A program made the translations under genes and the position numbers. From Bacillota bacterium (lineage in GTDB: Bacteria > Bacillota > Clostridia > Christensenellales > Pumilibacteraceae), in the NCBI GenBank assembly GCA_009779975.1, contig WRAY01000003.1, forward strand, positions 35,151-99,150: a DNA stretch of 64,000 nt. Direction: 5' to 3'. The first letter of the stretch is position 1, and each line of letters opens with the position of its first letter. The notes under the pieces are model-generated. The model had not been told where the DNA came from. It ran no database searches and saw only the letters and a list, made by a program, of their open reading frames with translations. This document shows, in pieces, positions 54,845-62,942 of the stretch.

Positions 54845-57040
54845 ATGATAAAGCTAGACATTAAATCGGCAATTGAAAGGGTCAAAAAAGACCTAAAAGG
54901 CAAAGTGCTTTTTGTGAATGCAGAATCGCAAGAGGATCTTCTTGAATTGCAGACCGCATTGAGTACATTGGATGTGGTTAGATTGTCTAGTTTTTTCTCG
55001 AATAAAAACGACATGCCAGATTTGCCTGCAATTGAGGAAAGGTTGAAAAATGTAAGTAGAAATACAGTTGCGTTAGGCTTGTTTTCGTTTTTTGCTTTTA
55101 GAAAAGGAGCGTATGGCATAATTGAACAGCTCAATAAATACGGACGCAATCAAAGCGGAATTGTATTTGTTTCTTATGGGCTTGAAAAGGTTTTTGAGAA
55201 GTTTAATGACCCGCGCATCAGTCCTAATATAATTTGCGTAGATAGTGGCAATACGGCAAGTTTACCAGTTATTACGATGGTAGCCACAAAAACAAAGGGG
55301 GTGCTGGGTTCACTTAAAAGTTTTTTTGAACAATTAGAGGATAAAGGCATTCACGAAGCAGCAGTTTATTCACCGAAGAACAAGCCTCAAGCATTTGAGA
55401 AATTTTGGTTAGTGAAAAACGAGAAAAGTGGTTTTGAAAAATTAAAGACAGGGCTACAGTTTATTGAAGAACGATGGGGAGACCAAGAGCAGTGGGATTG
55501 GTTGCATGAGCAAAAAGGAAAACTGCTAAAACTGACAGAAATCAAATCTAAGATTAAAAACTGGAGCGAACTTGAAGAAAATGACAAATGGTTGTGTTTC
55601 ATCTCGGCGAAAGCTGTTGCGGACTGTTATATTAAGCGTGCCGCAGACGCAGCAAGCAGCACAAAGGAGTTCGTGAACAATATCTATAATTATCTGCTTG
55701 AACTAGAAAAAGGCGATTCCAAATTCAAAGAGTTTTATGCTGAGAGAAAAGATTATATATGTAGAATAAAAAGTGATGAACACACATTAGCTTATTTTAG
55801 ATTAGTGAGAGCTAAAGATGGCGAGAGGGTGCATTATTTAACTGACTTATCTCAAGTTGAACGAGAGGGAATTATTGAGTGGATTAGCGAAAGCAAACCA
55901 GCGATTAGAGAGCTTGCAAATATTCTAAAAGTGGGCTATCCTATATTGCATGAATACTTGGCAGATTATGTTTTTGGCAATCAGATACTAGATGAGTATT
56001 TCAATGGTGCAGGATACAAATATTATAAACTGCTAAACTCAATTGATGATGTTTTTATAGCAAGAGTTGACAGGGTAGCAGAAGAGAAATCGTATGGTCT
56101 GTTTGACACGATTCACTCGGTGGTCAACAGTTTGCCAAGTAAAAATGTCGGCAAATTATGGTTAGATGCATTAGGCATAGAATACGCAGCTTTCATTAAA
56201 TGCAGAGCTAAGGCTCATGGCTTGAAAGTTAAAATTAGTCCAGTTAGAGTGGGATTACCTACAACCACATATTACAACAAGGATTTTTTGGTAGCAAGCG
56301 GTTTTAGTACGAAAGATGATAAGCTTGACGATATTAAGCATGCAAAGGCTGTTAATGAGCGATTTGAAAAAGTAGCTACACCAATTTATTTGACAAGAGA
56401 GCTAGAGGTTATTGATGAACTCGTGAAGTGGATAGCCACACAAATAAAGAGCGGAACTGTTTCAAGTTATGCACTGGTTTCAGACCACGGGGCATCAAGA
56501 TTGGCACTAGTTTATAAAAACAGCACAAAGGCGATAGCAATAGAAAAGAATGGCGATGCAGACATGAGATTTGCTCCATTGGGCGTGGTTGACCAATCAA
56601 AGCATTCACAGCTGACCGCTGATGAAAACGGCTTTCATTGCGTAACGAACTATGACTTTATAAAGGGTGGCAAAACACGCGGAGTCGAAGTGCATGGTGG
56701 AGCAACGCTTGAGGAAATAATTGTACCTGTAGCAGTTTTTGAATTAGAACAAAAGATAGATATTACATTTAGCCCTAAAAAGAAAACACTAAAACTTAAG
56801 CAAGGTACATTAGAAAAGTTTACGCTTGCATTATCTTTAGAGAATCAGGAAGTCTTTATAAGAGTAAATGAGAAAGTGGTAACACCGATATTGGTGAAAG
56901 GCAGCTCATACGAGTTTAATTTGCCTATAGAAAAGGTTGGGGATTATGAGGCGATAATTTTTGTCGACAACCAAGAGGTAGGAGTAAGCTATATTAAAAT
57001 AGAAAGCAGTTTAGCTAAAGAAGCTGACATGGGTATTTAA
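54845..57040 (+). CDS. pglZ: PglZ-domain phosphatase, BREX type 4-like
   Basis: 731 residues. The C-terminal half is a PglZ domain of the alkaline phosphatase superfamily: KLWLDALGIEY with Asp441 in the first metal motif, ALVSDHGASRL with SDHG at 546-549, and VEVHGGATLEEIIVPVAVFE with the last metal-binding His near 617. The N-terminal half is helical and without a recognised fold. PglZ is the one component shared by all BREX phage-defence types; the size and the direct BrxL neighbour fit type 4 best. ATG 54845 lies just after the stop of the upstream gene with GAGG overlapping it, so expression is coupled. No BREX methyltransferase or BrxC is in the window. Confidence 0.85.
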   Translation: MIKLDIKSAIERVKKDLKGKVLFVNAESQEDLLELQTALSTLDVVRLSSFFSNKNDMPDLPAIEERLKNVSRNTVALGLFSFFAFRKGAYGIIEQLNKYGRNQSGIVFVSYGLEKVFEKFNDPRISPNIICVDSGNTASLPVITMVATKTKGVLGSLKSFFEQLEDKGIHEAAVYSPKNKPQAFEKFWLVKNEKSGFEKLKTGLQFIEERWGDQEQWDWLHEQKGKLLKLTEIKSKIKNWSELEENDKWLCFISAKAVADCYIKRAADAASSTKEFVNNIYNYLLELEKGDSKFKEFYAERKDYICRIKSDEHTLAYFRLVRAKDGERVHYLTDLSQVEREGIIEWISESKPAIRELANILKVGYPILHEYLADYVFGNQILDEYFNGAGYKYYKLLNSIDDVFIARVDRVAEEKSYGLFDTIHSVVNSLPSKNVGKLWLDALGIEYAAFIKCRAKAHGLKVKISPVRVGLPTTTYYNKDFLVASGFSTKDDKLDDIKHAKAVNERFEKVATPIYLTRELEVIDELVKWIATQIKSGTVSSYALVSDHGASRLALVYKNSTKAIAIEKNGDADMRFAPLGVVDQSKHSQLTADENGFHCVTNYDFIKGGKTRGVEVHGGATLEEIIVPVAVFELEQKIDITFSPKKKTLKLKQGTLEKFTLALSLENQEVFIRVNEKVVTPILVKGSSYEFNLPIEKVGDYEAIIFVDNQEVGVSYIKIESSLAKEADMGI

Positions 57041-57049
57041 GGAGAACCA

Positions 57050-58513
57050 ATGGACAATACAGTTATAAAACTTAGAGAACATTTCGCCGACATGGTCGTT
57101 TATAAAGACTTGTCGCAGAGCAACTTTTTTAAGGCTCTTTCAATCCCTTCATTTTTAAGGGATTGGATTGTCAAACGTTTTCAAAATGACGAGGGCTATT
57201 TTGATGAAGAGGCAAAGAAAGCGGCAACTGAATTTATTAGCGCACATTTGCCAAAGCCAAAGGAGTTCAAGAAGATAGTAAATAGAATCGTTAATGATTT
57301 TCAACAAGTGAAGCTCTTAACTCGCATCACCACAAACATATCCATCCACACGGGCGAGATAACTTTTAACTTGCCAGATTATGCACTTTTGGATAAGGAG
57401 ACAAAAATCACCCAACACATGTGGGATGATTATAAAGACGATTTGTTAGGAGTTGAAGACATTTGGGGTATAGTAGAGCTGGGTTATTTGCCGGGCGATG
57501 AAACTCAAAAAGGAGAAGCGAAGAAAGGTAAGATAACCCTAAAAAGTTTTAAAAAATTCCAACCATATACGATTGACCTTAATGAGTTTAAAAATGCAAG
57601 ACGACATTTTACAACGGAGGAGTGGATCAATGTTTTGCTTGGGGCAATCGACTACAATCCAGAGGGTTACGATGAAAAAATTCATAAAACCACAATGCTT
57701 TCAAGGCTATTACCATTTGTAGAGAAAAGGGTAAATCTTATAGAGCTAGCACCTAAAGGAACTGGTAAAAGCTATGTCTTTGGAAACATCGGTAAATATG
57801 GCTCAATAGTAGGCGGTGGCACAATATCAAGAGCGAGAGTTTTTTATAACAAGTCGAAAGAAGAGCCGGGCATTATTTTTTATAATGACTTTGTTGCTTT
57901 TGATGAAATCCAGACGCTCACGCTACATGATGCTAAAGACCTAGCAAGTGCATTCAAGACATATATGGAATTCGGCGAGTACCAAGGTGATGCATTTCAA
58001 GGTAGTAGTGATTGCGGAATAGTGTTCTTAGGGAATATCTTAAAAGATAGGATGAATGAATACGACCCAACGATGCTTCATGAGCTACCGTCATTGTTTA
58101 AAGAAAGTGCATTTTTAGATAGATTACACGGATTTATAAAGGGTTGGGATATTCCAAGAATGAATGATAGCCTAGCAATGAAAGGTTTCGGATTAAATTC
58201 AGAGTATTTCACCTCAATCCTAAATATGCTTAGAGATGACGCATCTTATAGGCTAATCGTAGAGGGGGTTTTGGACATTCCTAAAAAAGCCGATAGGCGA
58301 GACTCCGAAGCCATTATTAGGATAGCAACAGCATTTACTAAATTGCTAATGCCGCATATTAGAGAGGTTAGTGACATTGACTTAGAGGAGTTTAATACCT
58401 ATTGCTTAGGGCCAGCAATAGAGATGAGGGCAATTATTAAATATCATATGGGCTTGATTGACCCTAAGGAATACGGCGGCAAAGATGTCCCTGACATCAA
58501 GGTGAAGCAATGA
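57050..58513 (+). CDS. brxL: Short BrxL-like AAA+ ATPase without a Lon protease domain
   Basis: 487 residues. The core matches BrxL: ELAPKGTGKSYVFGNIGKYG has the Walker A (GTGKS, 237-241), GGGTISRARVFYNK follows, and VAFDEIQTL is the Walker B (D285 E286). ITTNISIHTGEITFNLPDYA in the N-terminal part is also BrxL-like. Full BrxL proteins are usually about 670 residues with a C-terminal Lon-like domain; this one stops soon after FNTYCLGPAIEMRAIIKYHM, with no Ser-Lys Lon dyad seen. BrxL forms DNA-threading rings and is needed for BREX restriction in types 1 and 4. ATG 57050 follows AAGGAGAA. Its end overlaps the next gene by 4 bases. Confidence 0.85.
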   Translation: MDNTVIKLREHFADMVVYKDLSQSNFFKALSIPSFLRDWIVKRFQNDEGYFDEEAKKAATEFISAHLPKPKEFKKIVNRIVNDFQQVKLLTRITTNISIHTGEITFNLPDYALLDKETKITQHMWDDYKDDLLGVEDIWGIVELGYLPGDETQKGEAKKGKITLKSFKKFQPYTIDLNEFKNARRHFTTEEWINVLLGAIDYNPEGYDEKIHKTTMLSRLLPFVEKRVNLIELAPKGTGKSYVFGNIGKYGSIVGGGTISRARVFYNKSKEEPGIIFYNDFVAFDEIQTLTLHDAKDLASAFKTYMEFGEYQGDAFQGSSDCGIVFLGNILKDRMNEYDPTMLHELPSLFKESAFLDRLHGFIKGWDIPRMNDSLAMKGFGLNSEYFTSILNMLRDDASYRLIVEGVLDIPKKADRRDSEAIIRIATAFTKLLMPHIREVSDIDLEEFNTYCLGPAIEMRAIIKYHMGLIDPKEYGGKDVPDIKVKQ

Positions 58514-58713
58514 GTGCAAAGGTAAAAAATTGTTCGATGTGCGACAAGCAAAATATCGAAAAAAATGAAATAGGTATTTGCCAAAAGTTGTTAGGCAGAA
58601 AAATAACCAAGTTTTTTTGCCTAGTATGCTTGGCGAGTTATCTAGATACGACTATTGAGGCACTAGAGGAAAAGATAGAGTATTTCAAAGAGCAAGGGTG
58701 CGGATTGTTTTAA
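58510..58713 (+). CDS. Small CxxC zinc protein
   Basis: 67 residues; start ATGA overlaps the brxL stop. Two Cys pairs, NCSMCDKQN and FFCLVCLASY, separated by about 30 residues, suggest a zinc finger; the second half is a coiled EALEEKIEYFKEQ. No family recognised. Tight spacing to brxL and to the next gene (18 bases) suggests it belongs to the system, perhaps as an adaptor. Confidence 0.72.
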   Translation: MSAKVKNCSMCDKQNIEKNEIGICQKLLGRKITKFFCLVCLASYLDTTIEALEEKIEYFKEQGCGLF

Positions 58714-58731
58714 GAATGAGACGGAGGCAAA

Positions 58732-60093
58732 ATGGATTTAAAGAAAATGCTAGAGGATGCCTTCACGGGAGCGGGGGTAGTCAATATTGAAAAGCCAGAG
58801 TTGAAAGAGTGCTACATAGCCTACTTTGATATTCTAGGATACAAGAGCCAAGTAGCCAAAGATCCACAAGGTACATTGGACAGGGTTTATAATGGATTCA
58901 ATTTTGCTAAGAATAGGGTCGGCATTTTCAATGGCTTATTGACCTCAATTTTTGGCAACACTTCCGAAGTCAAGAGGAGAGTTTTTTCGGACAATATTGT
59001 TATGGCGGTAAGCACCGAGGAGGCGACATCGCAAAAGATTATATTTTTCTTAGAGCAAGTAAGAGAGCTGCAAATTCAATTTATGCACCAAGGCTTTTTT
59101 GTAAGAGGAGCAGTAGTAAAAGGCGATATTGCCATTAGTGATGAATTTGTTTTTGGCGAAGGGTTAGTAAGAGCAGTAGAGATGGAGGAGGCGAATCGGC
59201 ATCCTAAGATAATAATAGACAAAGTTGTTTGGGACGATATTCCTAAAAAGCCGATACGACCGCATGATGAAAAGCTGCTGAAATACCTAGAGTTTATTTC
59301 TACCAAAAAACTGTCTGAGTTAGCGGCAGAAGACCCAGAGGAAGTTGTCAAAGCGATAAAAATATTGCCGCCCATAATAAATAGCATTTTTTTGGACGCA
59401 GCGATTTATTTGCCACCGCTGACTGGTGCGGAGCAAGCAAGGCAAGACTTTGTTGATGCAGCAATAAAATATGCAGAAAACAAAGAGCCAACAACTGATG
59501 ACTTAGTAAATATTTACCTGATGATACAGCAATATGCAGGCACGGCATTGCAGATGGAAGAGAGAATTTTGGCTGTAAAAGATGCCGACATGATTCAACT
59601 TTTTCAAGAGTTAGTGAAAAGCCTAGTTTATATGGATGCTGATAAAGTCTACTGCATAAATTACTTGTGGCTGTTTGACCCCAAGAGCGGGCTAGCGGTA
59701 GATTCGCAAGAGGTAATAAAAAAGGCAGAAAAAGAGTTTGGAGAGAAGTCCATTGTAGCCGATGAGACTAAAAAATTACATTCAGGCTTTCGTGAGCAAT
59801 TTTTGCAAGAGAACCTAGTGGCACATAGAAAGCTGGTAATCGAACTGATAGAGATTGCTTGCACATTAAAAGGCATTGACCAAAGCAAACTAGAGGACGA
59901 GGCGGTAAAGGAGAAGATAGATAGGAGGCTGAGTCTGCAAGCAAAGGCAAGATGGGCAAAAGAATATCATAACTTTGTCGCTAGAGAAAACGGCTTTGAG
60001 AATTTAGTAATAACCTGCAAGGGCAAGCCAAACAAGAAAACAAGCATTTGCATTAAGCCAAAAGGAACTTCATTTGAGATAAAAGAAAACTAG
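58732..60093 (+). CDS. Class III nucleotide-cyclase-like protein in the PglZ-BrxL island
   Basis: 453 residues. The first 170 follow the class III adenylate/guanylate cyclase homology domain in order: YIAYFDILGYKS with Asp33 where the first metal Asp should be, VFSDNIVMA with Asp87 where the second should be, GFFVRGAVVKGDI (124-131) as the GIxxG strand, and FGEGLVRAVEMEEANRHPKI (from 141) as the dimer/helix part seen as VVGxxVNxAxRL in cyclases. Similar cyclase-like proteins occur in phage-defence loci, including Pycsar. The other 280 residues are helical, without membrane segments and without a recognised effector domain. ATG 58732 follows GACGGAGG. A terminator closes the operon. Product nucleotide, if any, is unknown. 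Confidence 0.68.
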   Translation: MDLKKMLEDAFTGAGVVNIEKPELKECYIAYFDILGYKSQVAKDPQGTLDRVYNGFNFAKNRVGIFNGLLTSIFGNTSEVKRRVFSDNIVMAVSTEEATSQKIIFFLEQVRELQIQFMHQGFFVRGAVVKGDIAISDEFVFGEGLVRAVEMEEANRHPKIIIDKVVWDDIPKKPIRPHDEKLLKYLEFISTKKLSELAAEDPEEVVKAIKILPPIINSIFLDAAIYLPPLTGAEQARQDFVDAAIKYAENKEPTTDDLVNIYLMIQQYAGTALQMEERILAVKDADMIQLFQELVKSLVYMDADKVYCINYLWLFDPKSGLAVDSQEVIKKAEKEFGEKSIVADETKKLHSGFREQFLQENLVAHRKLVIELIEIACTLKGIDQSKLEDEAVKEKIDRRLSLQAKARWAKEYHNFVARENGFENLVITCKGKPNKKTSICIKPKGTSFEIKEN

Positions 60094-60098
60094 ATAAC

Positions 60099-60136
60099 AA
60101 GACCGCTCACCGAGAAATTGGTGGGCGGTTTTTTGT
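60099..60136 (+). terminator. Terminator at the end of the island operon
   Basis: ACCGCTCACC (60102-60111) and GGTGGGCGGT (60120-60129) followed by TTTTTT. Confidence 0.9.
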
Positions 60137-60184
60137 TGTCGACAAAATTTGCGAAAAAAATTTTTCAAAATATACAAAAATCGT

Positions 60185-60232
60185 TTGACTCGGGGTTTTA
60201 ATCTATGTTATTATAATGGGGCAGATTGCTCC
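60185..60232 (+). promoter_or_regulatory. Promoter and operator of the second lexA-like gene
   Basis: TTGACT (60185-60190), 18-base spacer, TATTAT/TATAAT (60209-60217), then the palindrome GGGGCAGATTGCTCC (60218-60232). Position and pattern GGRGCA-N3-TGYTCC match the first lexA-like promoter. Confidence 0.65.
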
Positions 60233-60253
60233 ACAAAAGGGAAAGCCAAAACT

Positions 60254-60868
60254 ATGAGAGTTAGGAATAAAGATAAATACGCCGAGATTGAAAAGGCGAT
60301 AGACGAACTGTTCTTTGAGACAGGTCGTCCACCAAGTACCCGAGAGATAGGGGATAGGATAGGGATGCCAAAGGGGACACTAGCCCGCTATATGGGTTGG
60401 ATGCGTGAAGAGGGGGTAATAGATTATGCAGATGGAAAGTACCGAGGCGTAAGCACCGACAAAATAAGCAAAGCCAAATCAGGAGTTAAATCGATTCCCG
60501 TTGTAGGCACTATTGCTTGTGGCACACCAGCACTAGCAGAAGAAAACATAGATAGCTACATTAGCATATCGACTGAGCTACTAGGTAGAGGAAACTTTTT
60601 CTTTCTTAAAGCGTCAGGCGACAGCATGATAGATGCAGGAATAGATGATGGCGACTTGGTGCTAGTCAAAGAACAGCAAGAAGCCCATGAGGGCGAAATA
60701 GTGGTGGCACTAACCGATGAGGGCGAAAACACCCTCAAGAGGTTTTATAGAGACCCCAAAAAAAGAAAAGTGATATTAAGACCAGAAAACCAAAAGCACG
60801 AGGACATTATAGTCAGCGATTGCAGAATACAAGGAATAGCGATAAAGGTGCTAAAAGACCTGCGATGA
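60254..60868 (+). CDS. LexA-like self-cleaving repressor, second copy
   Basis: 204 residues from ATG 60254; the frame opens upstream but only this start aligns with the paralogue at 26496. HTH region [20 protein letters not shown], cleavage site Cys89-Gly90 ([13 protein letters not shown]), catalytic Ser in [10 protein letters not shown] and Lys in TLKRFYR. By eye it shares about two thirds of its residues with the first copy, with the changes spread throughout, including the recognition helix. Its place between the PglZ-BrxL island and phage-type small genes suggests it controls mobile or defence genes, releasing them on DNA damage. Autoregulation through the GGGGCA-N3-TGCTCC site is likely. 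Confidence 0.85.
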   Translation: MRVRNKDKYAEIEKAIDELFFETGRPPSTREIGDRIGMPKGTLARYMGWMREEGVIDYADGKYRGVSTDKISKAKSGVKSIPVVGTIACGTPALAEENIDSYISISTELLGRGNFFFLKASGDSMIDAGIDDGDLVLVKEQQEAHEGEIVVALTDEGENTLKRFYRDPKKRKVILRPENQKHEDIIVSDCRIQGIAIKVLKDLR

Positions 60869-60900
60869 CTCTTTAGGAGGGAGTAAAATAAGAAAAATTT

Positions 60901-61104
60901 ATGAGAGACCTAGTTTGTTTAAAATGCAAAAAAGAACAAGATGTCATTTTAGAGACATCAAGCAGGGCGATAGTTAAATGTCGCTATTGCGGAGCTAAGC
61001 TGAGAGCCAGAACTAACAAAGATGGCAAACTGAGCATGGAAGAGATGGCAGAGGATATTGCCATTAGTAGCTTAGTTCCCAAAGTCAAACCTAGTGGAGG
61101 CTAG
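60901..61104 (+). CDS. Zinc-ribbon protein, 67 aa
   Basis: CxxC pairs LVCLKCKKEQ and VKCRYCGAKL form a zinc ribbon; the tail is charged (DGKLSMEEMAEDIAISSL). It follows the LexA-like gene by 32 bases; GGAGG lies about 20 bases before ATG 60901, a long distance, so the start may be elsewhere. No function known; probably co-transcribed with the repressor. Confidence 0.6.
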   Translation: MRDLVCLKCKKEQDVILETSSRAIVKCRYCGAKLRARTNKDGKLSMEEMAEDIAISSLVPKVKPSGG

Positions 61105-61410
61105 ACAAGCCCCACTCACTTTATTGATTTTGTCCGCTAGAAATCTAGCGTCAAAATATACAACACCCCATAATTTAATATTGCGCTCATGGCACATTCC
61201 GCCTTTCGCTAGGTGTTTCCCTACCATGAGAAGAGAGCTAGTCCAACAATCATGAGGCTTAGTTACTAAACCAGAATTTGCGCTCGTAATAAAAACGGCG
61301 ATTGTCGAGAGACTTTGAAATGTCTGGGAACGAAGAAAGGCTAAGTAGCGATTGAACCCTTGCTAGATAAACCGATGGAAACCATTGGTCTATCTAGCAT
61401 TTTTCATTTG
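61105..61410 (+). ncRNA. Candidate structured non-coding RNA
   Basis: No reading frame here, yet several pairings are visible: CGCTAGAAATCTAGCG (61136-61151), CTCATGG near 61187 with CCATGAG near 61225, ACAATC near 61248 with GATTGT near 61302, GGCTTAG near 61258 with CTAAGT near 61341, AGAC/GTCT around 61309-61324, and a final GCTAGATAAACC...ATCTAGC hairpin followed by ATTTTTC (61361-61406). The density of nested complementary segments in a 300-base gene-free stretch suggests a folded RNA. I do not recognise the family and the ends are guesses. Confidence 0.35.
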
Positions 61411-61437
61411 CCGTGGAAAAGTAATCTCAATAGGTAG

Positions 61438-61480
61438 ACAAGCCCGTTCCGTCAGTTTAGACGGAGCGGGCTTTTTTTCG
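61438..61480 (+). terminator. Strong intrinsic terminator
   Basis: GCCCGTTCCGTC and GACGGAGCGGGC around a 6-base loop, then TTTTTTT. It could end the candidate RNA or the repressor transcript. Confidence 0.9.
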
Positions 61481-61540
61481 TTATGCACTAAAATCCTTGC
61501 TCCGATTTCACCCAAAACGAAATCTTAGGAGGATTTTATA

Positions 61541-61744
61541 ATGACAACAGTACATTTCAAGTACAACACGGACACAGGCAGATTCATCAGAGCAGAGGTA
61601 TTTGCCAAGAAGAGACTAAAAGGCAACTGGATAGATGCTGAATTTACTGAGGCTCAAGCGGTAGGAGTTGAGGCAATGCAATTGCGATGCGACAGCAATG
61701 AGCGTAAGTTTCGCAAAAGGCAAGAGACCAAAATAAAACAATAG
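61541..61744 (+). CDS. Small phage-type hypothetical protein, 67 aa
   Basis: ATG 61541 follows a perfect TAGGAGG with 8-base spacing, strong evidence for translation. Product MTTVHFKYNTDTGRFIRAEV, then FAKKRLKGNWIDAEFTEAQA, ending in a basic KFRKRQETKIKQ tail. No family recognised. Its 3' half overlaps an opposite-strand frame that is the end of a broken methyltransferase gene. Confidence 0.6.
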   Translation: MTTVHFKYNTDTGRFIRAEVFAKKRLKGNWIDAEFTEAQAVGVEAMQLRCDSNERKFRKRQETKIKQ

Positions 61745-62092
61745 ACAATCACACCAATAGTCAAAAACTTTTGTGATGTCTTCCAACTTGCTTGAAACAT
61801 TATATGAGTAATAGCGCTTGAAAGTGCTGTATGCAAGAAAGTCATCATGGACTACTCGGTTATTTTTGCCTTTCAAGATAAGTTGCAGTTCCGGCTCAAT
61901 CTCGATGCAATCTATGTTAACTTCTTTATTTCTTCTATAGCCGTTGTTTTTAAAATACTGTTTCAAAGCATCTATAATATCACCTTTGCCGGCACTTGGT
62001 TCTAAAATGGCATTAATCAATTCCACATTTAATCCCGCCACCATTTTATTAATCAAATGAGGCGGTGTGGGATAAAACTCTTTATTAAACAT
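61616..62092 (-). pseudogene. Truncated N6-adenine DNA methyltransferase
   Basis: The first 95 or so residues match the start of phage and plasmid adenine methyltransferases: FNKEFYPTPPHLINKMVAGL, SAM-binding motif I as AILEPSAGKGDIIDALKQYF, acidic strand CIEIEPELQLIL and VVHDDFLAYSTFK. At that point the usual catalytic NPPF/NPPY motif should follow, but the frame reads YYSYNVSSKLEDITKV and then runs antisense through the 61541 gene. So the catalytic part is lost near 61800. ATG 62092 follows AGGAGAACAAA. It cannot methylate DNA as it stands. Confidence 0.7.
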
Positions 62093-62109
62093 TTTGTTCT
62101 CCTAAACTT

Positions 62110-62364
62110 TTATTCGTCGTCGTCATCTTCGTCATCATTTTCTCCAAATTCATCTTGATTCTCTTCATCCATAACTTGGACTTTAGGAAAATATTCTTGT
62201 CTGCCATCCGGTAATCTCACGAGAACACAACTCTCATCATCGTTATCATACAAATCCCCGAGAATTTCTATTTCAGTGTATAATGGCAAATAGCCGTCTG
62301 TGCCGACATAATAACCTTTCATATGTGTTAACTTCTTGATTGATATTTTTGTATCAAAGTGCAA
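62110..62364 (-). CDS. Hypothetical acidic protein
   Basis: 84 residues from a TTG at 62364 with AAGG 9 bases before, or 70 residues from ATG 62322 (MKGYYVGTDGYLPLYTEIEI). Contains VLVRLPDGRQEYFPKVQVMD and ends in a run of Asp/Glu. No family recognised; part of a four-gene minus-strand cluster of phage- or plasmid-type small genes. Confidence 0.55.
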   Translation of the reverse strand: MHFDTKISIKKLTHMKGYYVGTDGYLPLYTEIEILGDLYDNDDESCVLVRLPDGRQEYFPKVQVMDEENQDEFGENDDEDDDDE

Positions 62365-62366
62365 TT

Positions 62367-62723
62367 TTATCGACCTTGATATTCATTGATTGATTTTTGC
62401 AACGCTATTTTTGCTAATTCTTTTAGATCTTGCGAAGTGTAAACAGCTATGTGTTTGTCATCATCAAAATCAATATCATAGACATTATCCCAATACTCAT
62501 CATAAGTTCCGTCAGATTCCTTGTCGTGCTTTGATAATGTCCATGTCAATTTTCCGTCATAAACAGCAAGATAAACAGACCACTCATTTTCACGATAGAA
62601 ACATAGTTGATACCCATCCTGTTTATCAATTTCTTGATTTTTGCGCACAAGTTGAATAAACTTATTAACCTGTTTTTTGTTGGCGTTTTTTTGCCAACCA
62701 CTCCAATATTTTGATTTTTTCAT
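62367..62723 (-). CDS. Hypothetical protein, 118 aa
   Basis: MKKSKYWSGWQKNANKKQVN, then KFIQLVRKNQEID and LCFYRENEWSVYLAVYDGKL. Mixed alpha/beta soluble protein, no membrane helix or known motif. Stop lies 2 bases before the next gene's start region and its own start is 3 bases after the previous gene's stop, so the cluster is translated as one operon. Confidence 0.6.
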   Translation of the reverse strand: MKKSKYWSGWQKNANKKQVNKFIQLVRKNQEIDKQDGYQLCFYRENEWSVYLAVYDGKLTWTLSKHDKESDGTYDEYWDNVYDIDFDDDKHIAVYTSQDLKELAKIALQKSINEYQGR

Positions 62724-62726
62724 ATT

Positions 62727-62942
62727 CTATTCCTCGCTTTCAAACTCACCGCCAGTGCAGCCTTGTTTGATAAATTCTGTGATTTGTACCAACTCTTCCT
62801 CAGTCGGTTCAGTCCTGCTACCGATTTCAAAATCAATCTTAACTCTCCAAGTTGCTCTTGTTGATGGCGGACTTTGCAGCTCCATATGCTTATTGCAAAA
62901 ATTATAAATTAAGCCCGCTGTAAAACATCTTCTTTTTTCCAT
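62727..62942 (-). CDS. Hypothetical protein, 71 aa
   Basis: MEKRRCFTAGLIYNFCNKHM, then WRVKIDFEIGSRTEPTEEEL and a Cys near the C-terminus. AAGGAG precedes ATG 62942 by 5 bases, supporting translation. First gene of the minus-strand cluster. No family recognised. Confidence 0.6.
   Translation of the reverse strand: MEKRRCFTAGLIYNFCNKHMELQSPPSTRATWRVKIDFEIGSRTEPTEEELVQITEFIKQGCTGGEFESEE

Noticed and set aside
51707..60136. tRNA-Ser as the attachment site of an integrated island
   Set aside because: Position fits, but I could not find a second copy of the tRNA 3' end downstream and there is no integrase gene in the window, so no attachment sites are annotated.
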